Shown piece after piece: positions 1 to 10,535 of a stretch of 64,000 nucleotides of DNA; positions within the stretch are counted from its first letter, which is position 1, and every line of letters begins with the position of its first letter. The translations under genes and the position numbers were made by a program. The stretch spans positions 2,494,501-2,558,500 of the forward strand of contig NZ_AP024484.1 in assembly GCF_017347605.1 (NCBI RefSeq). The letters are read 5' to 3'. The DNA comes from Prevotella herbatica (GTDB lineage Bacteria; Bacteroidota; Bacteroidia; Bacteroidales; Bacteroidaceae). Under the pieces are notes generated by a model. The model saw only the letters and a program-made list of their open reading frames with translations. It was not told where the DNA came from and made no database searches.

Positions 1-2
1 CT

Positions 3-3000
3 GATAGTTATACATCTTTGTGGAAAAAATATATGTATAATATTGATAATGGTCATCCACAGACTGCATCTGTTGTGCTTAACAAAATTATTTCAAAGGC
101 TACTGTCGAAAAAAAGTACGGTGAAGTCGTCAAGGCTGAATTTGAAATGTGCAGGAATAAAATAGAAATTTCTGATGACTCTCTGGATGTTGTTATTGCT
201 GGTCTGAAGCAGAAAGCAAAAAGAGCTGAAAAAACGAATATAGCGATTGCTTCAATATACTATAGTGTGCTTGGAACGGTGTATGAAAATCAATTCAGCG
301 ATAATCAAGATTCTTTAGTTGAAGCAAAAAAATATTTTAGGGAATCGTTAGCACATCCTGAAATATTGGCAAATGAGCAGGCAAAGAACTATGAGCCTCT
401 GATGATTGAGGGAAGTGATAGCCGTATATTTTATAATGATCTTCTGCATGTTATTGGAATTGCTGCTAAAGACTATAAAACTCTCTATGATTGGTATCTT
501 TATCATAACAACAGAAGTGCTACATGTCTTTGTGCATATTATATGAACAAAAGGGATGCTGACGATGATTGCACAGAAATGAGTAAGTCAGCATGTCTTC
601 AAAAGATAGACTCTTTGATAGATGTTTATCAAGATTTAGAAGTTGCTGGTGAATTAGCAATAGAGCATTTCAACTTTATGGACAAGGCTACTGACGCGAC
701 TGTAGCGGAAAAAATTGATTATATCAATTTTGCGTTGAGCAAATGGGGAAAATGGAAAAGAATGAATATCCTTAGAAATGCATATAGCAGACTCACTTTA
801 CCTAGTTATCTTGTAGATTTAGGGAGTCTCGTTCAAATACCAAACACTGAAAGAACCGTTGAAATACGACAAATTACTAATGTTGCTGCTATTACAATGA
901 CAGTCACAAAGCTTAAAACAAAAGAGGCTTTGAAGATTGATGTGTCTAATAATGATGGTTATTCCAAAATAGCAAAGATGCTTATGCGAGAAACTGGTGT
1001 TTCTGTGACGCATCGATATATAGGCATACCTAATTACAAAGTGAGCTGTGACTCGATGAAGATGCCAAAACTTGATAAGGGTGTTTACCTAGTCGAGTTT
1101 ACTACGGATAATAAGGATATACGACCTGAAAGAATGTTATTGCATGTTTCAGATATGTATGCACTTACTGAAGGATTACCTGATGATAATTTGAGATTTG
1201 TTGCTGTCAGTGCTACAACCGGACAGCCTATTCCTGGTGCTAAGATAAAACTCACGGAAGAATCATGGAGTGAAAGTCGTAAAAAAAATAAAATATTGAC
1301 AACACTGGTTGCTGACAAGCATGGTGAAGCAATGTTCCACTATGTAGTTGGAAGGACTCAACTGAAGCTGTATGTTTATACAGACCAAGATAGGTTCTGC
1401 CCAGAAACATCTACAAACTCAGGCTATTACTATTACGATGGAAAGGAATATGGCAAGCGTGAAGATGTTGTGGATTTGTTTACAGACAGGAGTTTATATC
1501 GTCCAGGACAAACCGTAAACGTGAATGCGATAGCTTATTCTGTGGAACATCATAAAGACAAGACTTCAGTAAATGCAGGGAAGGAAATTACTCTGAAATT
1601 ACGCGATGTGAATTACAAGGTTGTTAAAGAGTTAAGTGTCACAACAGATGAATATGGTAGTGCTTCTGCTAAGTTTGAACTTCCAAAGACTGGGCGTACA
1701 GGTTCTTTTTCAATATCAACAGAAAAAGGAAGTGTATATTTTAGAGTAGAGGAGTATAAGCGTCCAACTTTCAAAGTAGAATTTTATAATCTTAATACGG
1801 CATATAACAGTGGCGATACTGTTAAGTTTGTAGGCACAGCCAAAAGTTATGCCGGTGTCCCTGTTCAGAATGCCAATGTCAAATATACTGTTACACGTCG
1901 TCCAAACAGACTTTGGTGGAGATTTAGTGCAGACGATGACGTGGTAGTTGCAAAAGATACTATAAAAACTGACGCTATAGGAAAGTTTGAAATTCCTGTA
2001 AAACTTGCTCTTCCTGAAAGCAAGAGCGATATTCCACGATATTATACATATAATGTCAATGTTCAGGTTACTGATTTGGCAGGTGAAACTCATGAGGCAG
2101 AAACTTCAATACCTTTGAGCAACAGAAATACCGTCTTTAATATTGATTTGCCACAGCGCATAGAGCGTGATAGTTTGAAGACGATAACTTTTGATTACAG
2201 TAATATAGCAGGAGATAAAGTAGACGGAAAAGTATACTATAAAGTAGACGGAAAACCATATACAGCAAAGACAAATGTTGCAACAGACATTACTGCAATG
2301 AATTTAAAGAGCGGTGCTCATGAACTTGAGGCTATATGTAATGGCGATACCATTATGAGAAACTTTACTGTGTTCTCAATGAAAGACAAAAGACTTGCTG
2401 AACCTACGCGTGATTGGTTTTATGTAAGCGATATGCATTTCCGCAATGATGATAAACCAATTTATGTTCAGCTGGGAACGTCAGATGATAATGTGTATGT
2501 TGTATATTCAATTATTGCAGGCGACAAAGTCATTGATAACGGAACTTTAGAAATGTCTGCCAATGAAGTGTATACACGTGCTTTTAAATACAAGGAAGAG
2601 TATGGTGATGGTATAACTGTTGATTATGCTTGGGTGAAAGATGGTAAGATCTTTCAACACTCTGCAAATATAAACAGAGCATTGCCTGATATGAAACTCA
2701 ATGTTAAGTGGACAACATTTCGTGACAGATTGACTCCCGGACAGAAGGAAACATGGATGTTGTCTGTAACAAATGAAAAAGGAAAAGCTGCTAAAGCACA
2801 GCTTATGGCAACAATGTATGATGTTAGTCTGGACGCAATACACTCACATGATTGGAACTTTGAAGTAAGATTAAATAGATTTGTTGCTGCCCTCTCATGG
2901 CGTGGTACAATATTCGAAAATAGTTCGCTTTATGGTGAGATGCCAATTAAATATTTAAATCAGTACGATTTGGACTTTACACACATGGATGATTTAAGTA

Positions 3001-5318
3001 TGGATGGTTCTGGTGGAGGTCGCTTTTCAACAAATACTGTCATGATTAGGGGCACTAGATCCGTTAAAAGAGTTGGTATTGTTGGGTCTGTATCAGCTTA
3101 TGAAGGTAAGTTTGATAGGGATGTAACGGCTTCGTTTAATGATATAGCATTAGCGAAATCTCCTAAACTAGCTATTGGTAGTACAACTAATAAGAAAACA
3201 AATAATGATTATGTGCGAGAGAACCTAAATGAGACAGCTTTTTTCTATCCAGCACTTCAAACAGATAAAAATGGAAACGTGGCATTGTCGTTTACTTTGC
3301 CAGAAAGTGTTACGACTTGGAAGTTTATGGGGCTTGCTCATGACAAGAGTATGAACAGTGGCATGATTACTGCTGAGGCTGTTGCAAAGAAAAACTTGAT
3401 GATAATGCCTAATGTTCCTCGTTTTGTGAGAATGGGCGATAATGCCACAATCGCTGCTCGCGTGATAAATACCACTGACAAAAAACAGATAGCAAAGGCA
3501 TATATGACAATTATTGACCCTGAGACAGAAAAGGTCTTGCTTGAAAATCATGTGCCTGTAACAATAGAACCTAATGGGAGTAGTAATGTGAACTTTAAGT
3601 TATCTCCATCTGAAATTAAGATTAATGATATAACGTCTCCGCTCATTTGTAGAATGACGATTGAAGGCAAAAACTTTAGTGATGCTGAACAGCACTATCT
3701 CCCGATACTCTCTGACAAAGAGCATGTTATTACAACCATAGCTTTTAGCCAGAATGTACCTGGTACATATAAACTTGATATAGACAAGCTGTTCCCTGTA
3801 AAAGAGAATAACAATAAGTTGACGCTGGCATACACAAACAATCCTGCATGGATGATGATAGAGGCTATGCCATCTGTAGCTAAATCTAATGTAAAGAATG
3901 CCATGAGTTTGGCGGCAAAGTATTATACTAATAGTATTTCTGCCTATTTGCTTAAAAATATAGGAAACACAGATTCTTTAAACTTGTTGAATACATATAA
4001 AGAAGATGCGCTTTATGCAATGAGACAGTTGCAGAATGGTGATGGCTCTTATAGCTGGTGGCCTGGTATGCACGGAAGTTTATATATGACAGTTGGCGTG
4101 ACAGAAATGTTGCAACGACTTAACGTGATGATAGGTGAACAGAATGCAACTAGCAGTATGATAAATCAAAGTATGAAATATCTATCAGATAAGGTTGCTG
4201 AAAATGTTACTGATTTGAAGAAACTAGAGAAACAGGGAGTAAAGAGCCTGTTGCCTGATGAGACTTCAATACGATATTTATATCTATGTGCATTGAGAAA
4301 TAGCGGACTTGATAATCCAAATAGCAAGTATTTACTGAAGCTCCTAGAGAAGCGTGATAATGCTTTTACTATATATGGTAAGGCTATGATGTCTGTAATA
4401 TTTGCAAGATGTGGAAATATGGAACTTGCAAATCAATATCTGACTAGTATAAAAGAATATTCTGTTTACACAGATGAAATGGGACGTTACTTTGATACTA
4501 GAAGAGCTGGATATTCTTGGTTTGACTATAGGATTCCTACAGAGGTTGCTGCGATAGAAGCTTTAAAACTTGTTTCACCAAATGACAAGCAGACTATCGC
4601 AGAGATGCAGAGATGGCTTTTGCAGAGTAAACGTACACAGAATTGGGATACACCTATTAACTGTGTTAATGCTGTTTATGCATTCCTTCAAGGAGAGACT
4701 CGTGAGAGTATTACTGGATATGGTGATAATACAGTTTTGAAACTTAATGGAGAGAAGCTAAAGACGACCGAACCTACCTCCGGAAGAAATGTTGTTAAGG
4801 CAGAGGTCATTGGTAAGCATTTCGGAACTTTAACAGCGGAAAAGAGTTCTTCAAATATCAGTTGGGGAGCTGTCTATGCTGAATTTGACCAGAAAGTTTC
4901 TGATATAGAGAGTAATTCTACGTCTCTTTCTGTAAAGCGTGAACTTGTTGATGTAACTGGTGCGGTGATAAAAGATAATAAAAATCTGAAAGTAGGTGAT
5001 AAGATTACTGTTAGACTCACCATAAAAGCCAACCGTGACTACGACTTTGTTGATGTTCAGGATAAGCGTGCTGCATGCATGGAACCTGTAGACCAGACAA
5101 GCGGATATGGTTGGGGATATTATTATGCGCCTGGCGATGATGCAACAAATTATTATTTTGATCGTTTATCTAAAGGTACTCACGTTGTTGAGACTGAATA
5201 TTACATAGATCGCGAAGGCGAGTATATGAGTGGCACATGTACAGCACGTTGCACATACAGTACTGAGTTCAGTGGTCGTGATAAGGCAATGAAATTAAAC
5301 ATTAAAGATGAAAAATAA
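3..5318 (+). CDS. Alpha-2-macroglobulin family protein (5' end missing)
   Basis: Large exported protein of the bacterial alpha-2-macroglobulin family, thought to trap proteases in the periplasm. The reading frame is open to the left edge, so signal peptide and true start lie outside the window; the TTG at 18 is not the start. About 1770 residues are visible. They include an MG2-like domain with the motif DRSLYRPGQTV (near base 1490), further beta-sandwich domains, the family stretch FFYPALQTDKNG (near 3240), and an alpha-helical thioester-type domain around 3850-4700. The usual thioester motif (C-x-E-Q) is absent where it would be expected, near 3870-3900, so covalent trapping is unlikely. 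The final 11 bases overlap the next gene, suggesting coupled translation. Confidence 0.88.
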   Translation, partial: DSYTSLWKKYMYNIDNGHPQTASVVLNKIISKATVEKKYGEVVKAEFEMCRNKIEISDDSLDVVIAGLKQKAKRAEKTNIAIASIYYSVLGTVYENQFSDNQDSLVEAKKYFRESLAHPEILANEQAKNYEPLMIEGSDSRIFYNDLLHVIGIAAKDYKTLYDWYLYHNNRSATCLCAYYMNKRDADDDCTEMSKSACLQKIDSLIDVYQDLEVAGELAIEHFNFMDKATDATVAEKIDYINFALSKWGKWKRMNILRNAYSRLTLPSYLVDLGSLVQIPNTERTVEIRQITNVAAITMTVTKLKTKEALKIDVSNNDGYSKIAKMLMRETGVSVTHRYIGIPNYKVSCDSMKMPKLDKGVYLVEFTTDNKDIRPERMLLHVSDMYALTEGLPDDNLRFVAVSATTGQPIPGAKIKLTEESWSESRKKNKILTTLVADKHGEAMFHYVVGRTQLKLYVYTDQDRFCPETSTNSGYYYYDGKEYGKREDVVDLFTDRSLYRPGQTVNVNAIAYSVEHHKDKTSVNAGKEITLKLRDVNYKVVKELSVTTDEYGSASAKFELPKTGRTGSFSISTEKGSVYFRVEEYKRPTFKVEFYNLNTAYNSGDTVKFVGTAKSYAGVPVQNANVKYTVTRRPNRLWWRFSADDDVVVAKDTIKTDAIGKFEIPVKLALPESKSDIPRYYTYNVNVQVTDLAGETHEAETSIPLSNRNTVFNIDLPQRIERDSLKTITFDYSNIAGDKVDGKVYYKVDGKPYTAKTNVATDITAMNLKSGAHELEAICNGDTIMRNFTVFSMKDKRLAEPTRDWFYVSDMHFRNDDKPIYVQLGTSDDNVYVVYSIIAGDKVIDNGTLEMSANEVYTRAFKYKEEYGDGITVDYAWVKDGKIFQHSANINRALPDMKLNVKWTTFRDRLTPGQKETWMLSVTNEKGKAAKAQLMATMYDVSLDAIHSHDWNFEVRLNRFVAALSWRGTIFENSSLYGEMPIKYLNQYDLDFTHMDDLSMDGSGGGRFSTNTVMIRGTRSVKRVGIVGSVSAYEGKFDRDVTASFNDIALAKSPKLAIGSTTNKKTNNDYVRENLNETAFFYPALQTDKNGNVALSFTLPESVTTWKFMGLAHDKSMNSGMITAEAVAKKNLMIMPNVPRFVRMGDNATIAARVINTTDKKQIAKAYMTIIDPETEKVLLENHVPVTIEPNGSSNVNFKLSPSEIKINDITSPLICRMTIEGKNFSDAEQHYLPILSDKEHVITTIAFSQNVPGTYKLDIDKLFPVKENNNKLTLAYTNNPAWMMIEAMPSVAKSNVKNAMSLAAKYYTNSISAYLLKNIGNTDSLNLLNTYKEDALYAMRQLQNGDGSYSWWPGMHGSLYMTVGVTEMLQRLNVMIGEQNATSSMINQSMKYLSDKVAENVTDLKKLEKQGVKSLLPDETSIRYLYLCALRNSGLDNPNSKYLLKLLEKRDNAFTIYGKAMMSVIFARCGNMELANQYLTSIKEYSVYTDEMGRYFDTRRAGYSWFDYRIPTEVAAIEALKLVSPNDKQTIAEMQRWLLQSKRTQNWDTPINCVNAVYAFLQGETRESITGYGDNTVLKLNGEKLKTTEPTSGRNVVKAEVIGKHFGTLTAEKSSSNISWGAVYAEFDQKVSDIESNSTSLSVKRELVDVTGAVIKDNKNLKVGDKITVRLTIKANRDYDFVDVQDKRAACMEPVDQTSGYGWGYYYAPGDDATNYYFDRLSKGTHVVETEYYIDREGEYMSGTCTARCTYSTEFSGRDKAMKLNIKDEK

Positions 5319-6372
5319 AATAATTATAAGTACGATGTTTCTGTTGGCGGCGTTAGATGTAAATGCCCAGAAAATATCAGTTGAAAATAATGTTATTAAT
5401 GTTGGTCAGGTGCTATATAGAGTACCTGTGAAGGCTGAATTTAAGTTGAAAAACAAGGGATTGCGTTCTTTGCATATACAGGATGTAGAAACATCTTGTG
5501 GTTGCACCACTGCAGATTATCCTAAGACTGTAGGAGGTGGAAATGAATTTGCAATTTCTGGAGAGTACAATGCCGAGACATTGGGACACTTCCAAAAGAT
5601 GCTATGTGTGTATAGTAATGGCAGCAAAAAGCCTGTAGTCTTGACAATAAAAGGTGTTGTGGTTAGTGAGTTGAGGAGTTTCTCTGGTGAGTATTCTTAT
5701 ACATTGGGCAATCTTAAAACCGATGTTCATAATGTGGAGTTTGATAATGTAAATATAGGAGATAATCCAAAACAAAAAATCTATATACTAAACACTTCAG
5801 AAGAAACCGCAGAGCCTGTATTCATGCATTTGCCAAATTACCTTGAGGTAGAGATGTACCCTGCAAAGATAGCACCACATCATACTGGCGTAGCTGTGTT
5901 ATCTCTTGATTCAAAAAAATTGCACGATTTAGGATTGAACCAAACTGATATTTATTTGGGATTTGCTCCTGGTGACAAAGTTGCTGACGAGAAGATGATA
6001 ACAGTATCTTCTGTGGTGCTTCCCGCTTTCCAAAATCTTACAGCCAAAGAAGTTGCAGATGCTCCTAAAATTAAACTCTCCACAGATTTATTAGACTTGG
6101 GAAGCTTTAATGGAAAGAATAAACTTAAAGGCGATATCGAAATTAAAAATGAAGGTAAATCGGTGTTGGAAATAAGAAATTTGCAGATGTTCACTATGGG
6201 ACTGGACGTTTCTTTGAACAAGACTAAGATAGAACCGGGACAGAGTGCCAAACTGAAAATCACGGCTTATGCAGAACAGATTAAGAACATAAGGAGTAAG
6301 CCTCGTGTTCTGATGATTACCAATGACCCAAGTATGGGTAAGGTGACAATTGAGATTAAAGTAAAAAAATAA
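5308..6372 (+). CDS. DUF1573 domain protein, exported
   Basis: Protein of 354 residues with an N-terminal signal peptide (about 1-20, ending near NAQ) and two Ig-like regions of the DUF1573 type. The diagnostic stretch is ETSCGCTTADYP near residue 65, followed by a GHFQK segment. These proteins are common in Bacteroidetes and probably sit in the periplasm; their biochemical role is unknown. The start overlaps the preceding macroglobulin gene by 11 bases and ispH begins 5 bases after the stop, so the three genes look co-transcribed. The family call is confident; function cannot be given. Confidence 0.85.
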   Translation: MKNKIIISTMFLLAALDVNAQKISVENNVINVGQVLYRVPVKAEFKLKNKGLRSLHIQDVETSCGCTTADYPKTVGGGNEFAISGEYNAETLGHFQKMLCVYSNGSKKPVVLTIKGVVVSELRSFSGEYSYTLGNLKTDVHNVEFDNVNIGDNPKQKIYILNTSEETAEPVFMHLPNYLEVEMYPAKIAPHHTGVAVLSLDSKKLHDLGLNQTDIYLGFAPGDKVADEKMITVSSVVLPAFQNLTAKEVADAPKIKLSTDLLDLGSFNGKNKLKGDIEIKNEGKSVLEIRNLQMFTMGLDVSLNKTKIEPGQSAKLKITAYAEQIKNIRSKPRVLMITNDPSMGKVTIEIKVKK

Positions 6373-6377
6373 GGTAG

Positions 6378-7256
6378 ATGCTTCAAATTGAGATAGACAA
6401 TGGTAGTGGTTTTTGCTTTGGTGTCACTACTGCAATAAAAAAGGCAGAGGAAGAGCTTGCTAATGGCGAGACCTTGTACTGTCTTGGAGATATTGTTCAT
6501 AATGGTATGGAGGTTAAGCGACTTCATGAACATGGTTTGGTAACAATTGATCATGATCAGTTGGCTGAATTGCACAATGTAAAGGTATTGCTTAGGGCTC
6601 ATGGCGAACCACCAAAGACTTACGAAATTGCAAAGCGTAATAATATCGAGATTATAGATGCTACATGTCCTGTTGTGCTGCAACTACAGAAAAGAATAAA
6701 AAAGCAATATGAAAATCATGATGTTAAATCTACTGACAACAGGCAGATCGTAATATTTGGCAAGAATGGCCATGCTGAGGTGCTTGGACTTGTCGGTCAG
6801 ACGCATAGTGAAGCTATTGTTATAGAAAAGTTTGATGACGTGAAGAAGTTAGATTTCAATCGTGATATCTATCTTTATTCGCAGACAACAAAGAGCCTTG
6901 ATGAATTTCATAATATAATTCAGTATATACAAACACATATATCAAAGAATTCTACGTTTAAGAGCTTTGATACTATATGTCGTCAGGTTGCAAACAGAAT
7001 GCCGAATATAGCTCTTTTCGCAGGTAAGCATGATGTTGTGCTATTTGTTGCAGGAAGAAAAAGTTCAAATGGGAAAGTTCTATTCAAGGAATGTCAGATA
7101 GTTAATGGTAAGAGTCATCAGATAGAAAGTCCGGACGAAATAGATATGGCATGGTTTGATGGTGTATCATCAGTTGGTATATGTGGAGCTACGAGTACTC
7201 CGAAGTGGCTTATGGAAGAATGCCGTGACTATATATTGAGGAGACGGGCAAAATAA
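6378..7256 (+). CDS. ispH: 4-hydroxy-3-methylbut-2-enyl diphosphate reductase
   Basis: IspH, last enzyme of the MEP isoprenoid pathway, converts HMBPP to IPP and DMAPP using a [4Fe-4S] cluster. The 292 residues contain the three cluster cysteines at C13 (GSGFCFGV), C97 (DATCPVV) and C201, with spacing like that of the E. coli enzyme, and the C-terminal GICGATSTP motif. Length is normal for a stand-alone bacterial IspH. It lies 5 bases after the DUF1573 gene and beside the oppositely oriented cmk-porQ pair, an arrangement also known from Porphyromonas gingivalis. Confidence 0.96.
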   Translation: MLQIEIDNGSGFCFGVTTAIKKAEEELANGETLYCLGDIVHNGMEVKRLHEHGLVTIDHDQLAELHNVKVLLRAHGEPPKTYEIAKRNNIEIIDATCPVVLQLQKRIKKQYENHDVKSTDNRQIVIFGKNGHAEVLGLVGQTHSEAIVIEKFDDVKKLDFNRDIYLYSQTTKSLDEFHNIIQYIQTHISKNSTFKSFDTICRQVANRMPNIALFAGKHDVVLFVAGRKSSNGKVLFKECQIVNGKSHQIESPDEIDMAWFDGVSSVGICGATSTPKWLMEECRDYILRRRAK

Positions 7257-7265
7257 AAACAAGAA

Positions 7266-7293
7266 GGGCATCTTTTCTCACGAAAAAATGCCC
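7266..7293 (+). terminator. Hairpin after ispH
   Basis: Inverted repeat GGGCAT/ATGCCC (7266-7271 and 7288-7293) extended inward by TTTT/AAAA, with a short loop, ten bases after the ispH stop. It lacks a clear T-run on the plus strand, so it may end transcription weakly or stabilise the 3' end. Confidence 0.5.
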
Positions 7294-7557
7294 AATAAAA
7301 AACAGTAATTAACTCAAAATTTATAATCTTAATTGAATCTATTACGCTTTTTTCGTCAATATACCGGAGTGTAAAAAAACCGGTACGTCGAAATTAACAT
7401 AAACAAAAACTTAATTATTATTAGTATCGCGCTTGATACTTTTCTTTGATTGCAAAGATAATAATAATTTTTCTATCTTTCAAATTTTGTTCAACGAATA
7501 GGCTGTTTTTTTCAGCAAAAACTTAATTGCGTTATGCTAATTGTCCATACTGATAAA
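7294..7557. other. Intergenic, convergent ispH / cmk
   Basis: AT-rich spacer between convergent genes. Apart from the hairpin at its left end no gene or RNA is recognised. A short sequence ACCGGAGTGTAAAAAAACCGGT near 7362-7384 forms a small ACCGG/CCGGT inverted repeat that may assist termination of the opposing units. Confidence 0.4.
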
Positions 7558-8256
7558 TCATTGGATTTTTTTGCATGCATCAGTGAATTTCTGCATCAGC
7601 CACTCACTCTGTTCGGCAATAGTCATATTGCTATTGTCTAATTCTATTGCATCGTTAGCCTTTCGTAATGGACTAACTTCTCTATGACTGTCAATATAGT
7701 CGCGTTCTTTTACATTTTCAAAAATGTCGTCAAAGTCAGCAGGCATTCCCTTTTCATTTAATTCGTCAAATCTACGTTTTGCACGAACTTCAGGTGAAGC
7801 AGTAACAAAAATCTTTAGTTCGGCTTCAGGGAAAACCGTTGTACCAATATCACGACCGTCCATAACCAAACCTTTGTCTTTGCCCATGCGTTGTTGCTGT
7901 GCCACCATAGCCTCACGTACAAAAGGTATTGTCGCAATATTACTTACGTGACTGCTAACTTCAAGAGTGCGGATTTCTTTCTCAACAAGTTCGCCATTCA
8001 GATATGTATCAGGACGTCCAGTCTCATTATTGAATACAAATGAAATTTGGATATCTTTCATTCTTTTTTCCAACTCAGTGGTCTTTACAGAACCGTCTTT
8101 GCTGAAAAGATTATTCTGCATTGCAAATAATGTTACAGAACGATACATTGCGCCGGTGTCGACGTATACATAACCTATTTTTTTGGCCAGATCCTTAGCC
8201 ATGGTACTCTTACCACAAGATGAGAATCCGTCAATAGCGATAGTTATTTTCTTCAT
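7558..8256 (-). CDS. cmk: Cytidylate kinase
   Basis: CMP/dCMP kinase, phosphorylating CMP and dCMP with ATP in pyrimidine nucleotide metabolism. The 232 residues start with [20 protein letters not shown], a P-loop of the type GxxxxGKST, followed by [10 protein letters not shown], which contacts the pyrimidine, and [12 protein letters not shown] in the central region. Length is standard. The start overlaps the porQ stop by four bases (ATGA), so cmk is translated directly after porQ. Confidence 0.95.
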   Translation of the reverse strand: MKKITIAIDGFSSCGKSTMAKDLAKKIGYVYVDTGAMYRSVTLFAMQNNLFSKDGSVKTTELEKRMKDIQISFVFNNETGRPDTYLNGELVEKEIRTLEVSSHVSNIATIPFVREAMVAQQQRMGKDKGLVMDGRDIGTTVFPEAELKIFVTASPEVRAKRRFDELNEKGMPADFDDIFENVKERDYIDSHREVSPLRKANDAIELDNSNMTIAEQSEWLMQKFTDACKKIQ

Positions 8257-9200
8257 AAAGAGTATGCTATATTTATTATTAATGAATTACTACTGATATG
8301 ATATTTGCCGTAAGCGATATTCAGTTTGAAACGTTCTAGATTTATACCTCCACCTAAAGAAAAACCAGCTCCGTGACTGCTTCCCTCATTATTGGTGTCT
8401 GTAATCTTCATTTCGTTTGCGCGTCTGAAATTATATCCTGCACCAACCCAAATGTTTGGTGAAAGCATTACGTCTAATCCTGCGACAATATGATTTATAA
8501 ACTTATAATCCCATTTTGTAAGATCACCCATCGTTACTGAAACTCTGAATGGGGTGTTGGTGAGCTTCTTGCTTACTCCAGCCTGCAAGTCAAATGGCAT
8601 TTTCTCAAAGTTATCATTATATGCTTTAAGTTGTCCGCCAAGGTTCTTGGCGACAAGAGACAAAGACCATTCATAGTTCGGATCATAATAGTTGATGCCG
8701 AGGTCTACACCCATTGCTATAGAATTGTAGTTACCAATATACGATGTGATAAATTTTGTTGTGATTCCGGCTGCAAGTCTATCTGTAAGAAGATATGAAA
8801 AATAAGCTCCGAGAGAAATATCTTTTGCGGTGAAGTCACCATTCTGTACATTATTCTCGTCAACCTCCTTCATCGAACCATAATCAATATATTGTGCAGA
8901 AACAGCCCAAGATGCACGTTCCTTCACTATTCTGTTGAAAGCGGCGCTTGCTGTGTTGACACCTTGCATATAGTTCATATAATTTAGGTTGATGGTTTTG
9001 TCACTTACACTTGATAATAAAGCTGGATTATTGAAAATCATAGACTCATCGTCTTCAATTATCGTGATATTGTCACCACCTAAAGCTGCAGCATGAGCAC
9101 TTGCTGGAAGACGCAGAAAGTTGTATCCGGTCTGGCTTTCCTGTGATATTGCTGAAACACAAAAAAGGGCCATAATAAGTACACATGCCGTTTTTTTCAT
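8253..9200 (-). CDS. porQ: Type IX secretion system protein PorQ
   Basis: Outer-membrane beta-barrel-like protein of 315 residues with a signal peptide (about 1-19, ending SAISQ) and the family start [17 protein letters not shown]. In P. gingivalis PorQ works with PorU, PorV and PorZ in the attachment complex that processes type IX secretion cargo, and there too the gene is adjacent to cmk. The remaining sequence alternates polar and hydrophobic residues with many glycine and tyrosine residues, and ends in a barrel-like strand. Its presence implies that the organism uses type IX secretion. Confidence 0.88.
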   Translation of the reverse strand: MKKTACVLIMALFCVSAISQESQTGYNFLRLPASAHAAALGGDNITIIEDDESMIFNNPALLSSVSDKTINLNYMNYMQGVNTASAAFNRIVKERASWAVSAQYIDYGSMKEVDENNVQNGDFTAKDISLGAYFSYLLTDRLAAGITTKFITSYIGNYNSIAMGVDLGINYYDPNYEWSLSLVAKNLGGQLKAYNDNFEKMPFDLQAGVSKKLTNTPFRVSVTMGDLTKWDYKFINHIVAGLDVMLSPNIWVGAGYNFRRANEMKITDTNNEGSSHGAGFSLGGGINLERFKLNIAYGKYHISSNSLIINIAYSL

Positions 9201-9221
9201 TTATTTTTCCTAATTATTTCG

Positions 9222-9229
9222 CAAAGATA
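9222..9229 (-). promoter_or_regulatory. -7 box for porQ-cmk
   Basis: CAAAGATA on the plus strand reads TATCTTTG on the minus strand, matching the Bacteroidetes -7 consensus TAnnTTTG. It lies 22 bases upstream of the porQ start. No TTG is found at the usual 20-nt spacing, so only the -7 half is supported. Confidence 0.5.
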
Positions 9230-9561
9230 ATGCTTTTTTCAAATATAAGCATTACTTTTGCGTCACAAAGTTATAACGCTATTTGAAAAGATATATTTTC
9301 TAAAAAGTGGAAATAAAGAAAACACATAGTGCTGATATCGCAAACAAGTTGGCTGCTAATTTCCTGCTTGTACTAATACTTTTTTTGCTATGATATATTT
9401 GGCTTAAAATACTCTTTATGCCTTCCTGATATAGCAATAATGATGAAATTCTTGATGGTATAAGTTATTATATAGATATGACGCATGAATGTAAACTCGG
9501 AATAGAAAGAACAAACCTTGTTGTACAATGTTTGCTATACCGTTAAACTTTAAATTATAAT
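9230..9561. other. Intergenic between divergent porQ and prenyl synthase
   Basis: About 330 bases with no convincing open reading frame. It must contain the promoter of the plus-strand prenyl synthase and TatD pair. A possible -7 element, CAATGTTTG near 9526-9534, is degenerate. Nothing else recognised. Confidence 0.35.
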
Positions 9562-10533
9562 ATGACCGCAGACGAGATTTTAGTTAAGGTTAATGAATTT
9601 TTAGATAACCTTAGATATGACAGAAAGCCTAATGGCTTGTATGATCCCATAAAATATGTATTGTCTATGGGTGGTAAGCGTATACGTCCAACGCTAATGT
9701 TATTGGCATATAATCTTTATAGGGATGACCCTGAGAGTATTTTGATGCCAGCGTGTGCTTTAGAAACATACCATAACTATACACTCTTGCATGATGACTT
9801 GATGGATAATGCCGACGTGCGAAGAGGCAAAACAACGGTCCACAAAAAATGGGATCCCAATACTGCTATTCTTAGTGGTGATTCAATGTTGGTACTAGCC
9901 TATGAACGCATGACTAAATGTGGTAACAAGTATCTTAAGGACGTATTGGATGTGTTCACAGAAACAGCTTTGGAAATTGGTGAAGGACAGCAATATGATA
10001 TGGATTTTGAAACCCGTAACGATGTTACTGAAGACGAATATGTTGAAATGATTCGTCTTAAGACTAGCGTATTGTTAGCTTGTGCCATGAAAATTGGTGG
10101 AATCCTTGCTGATGCTCCAAAAGAAGATCAGGAAAATCTATATAAATTTGGTGAACTAATTGGACTTGCATTCCAACTTCAGGATGATTATCTTGATGTA
10201 TATGGAGATACTAAGTTATTCGGAAAGAATATCGGTGGAGATATTACAAGTAATAAAAAGACATACATGCTTATCAATGCATTCAATATGGCCAATGACG
10301 TTCAGAGAAAAGAACTTGATTCTTTGATTGGAGCAGAAGAGTTTGATAGAGATGAAAAGATTGCATCGGTTACAAGATTGTATAATGAAATCGGTATAGA
10401 TAAGTTGGCTCTTAAGAAGATAGAATATTATTTTGAGCAGAGCCGTAAATATCTTGATGCAGTAAATGTCGATAATTCAAGAAAATCAGAATTGGCACTC
10501 TATGCACAGAAAATGATGGAACGTAAGTATTAA
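9562..10533 (+). CDS. Polyprenyl diphosphate synthase (trans-type)
   Basis: Isoprenyl chain elongation enzyme that condenses IPP onto an allylic diphosphate to give geranyl, farnesyl or longer products for quinones and cell-wall lipid carriers. Both aspartate-rich motifs are present: DDLMD at 78-82 and QLQDDYLD around 206-212. GGKRIRP at 38-43 binds diphosphate. At 323 residues it fits the bacterial FPP/GGPP/OPP group; the product length cannot be decided by eye. It is followed two bases later by the TatD gene. Confidence 0.9.
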   Translation: MTADEILVKVNEFLDNLRYDRKPNGLYDPIKYVLSMGGKRIRPTLMLLAYNLYRDDPESILMPACALETYHNYTLLHDDLMDNADVRRGKTTVHKKWDPNTAILSGDSMLVLAYERMTKCGNKYLKDVLDVFTETALEIGEGQQYDMDFETRNDVTEDEYVEMIRLKTSVLLACAMKIGGILADAPKEDQENLYKFGELIGLAFQLQDDYLDVYGDTKLFGKNIGGDITSNKKTYMLINAFNMANDVQRKELDSLIGAEEFDRDEKIASVTRLYNEIGIDKLALKKIEYYFEQSRKYLDAVNVDNSRKSELALYAQKMMERKY

Positions 10534-10535
10534 CA

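Noticed and set aside
3225..3551. Antisense open frames within the macroglobulin gene and other large genes
   Set aside because: They are shadows of well-supported coding sequence in other frames.
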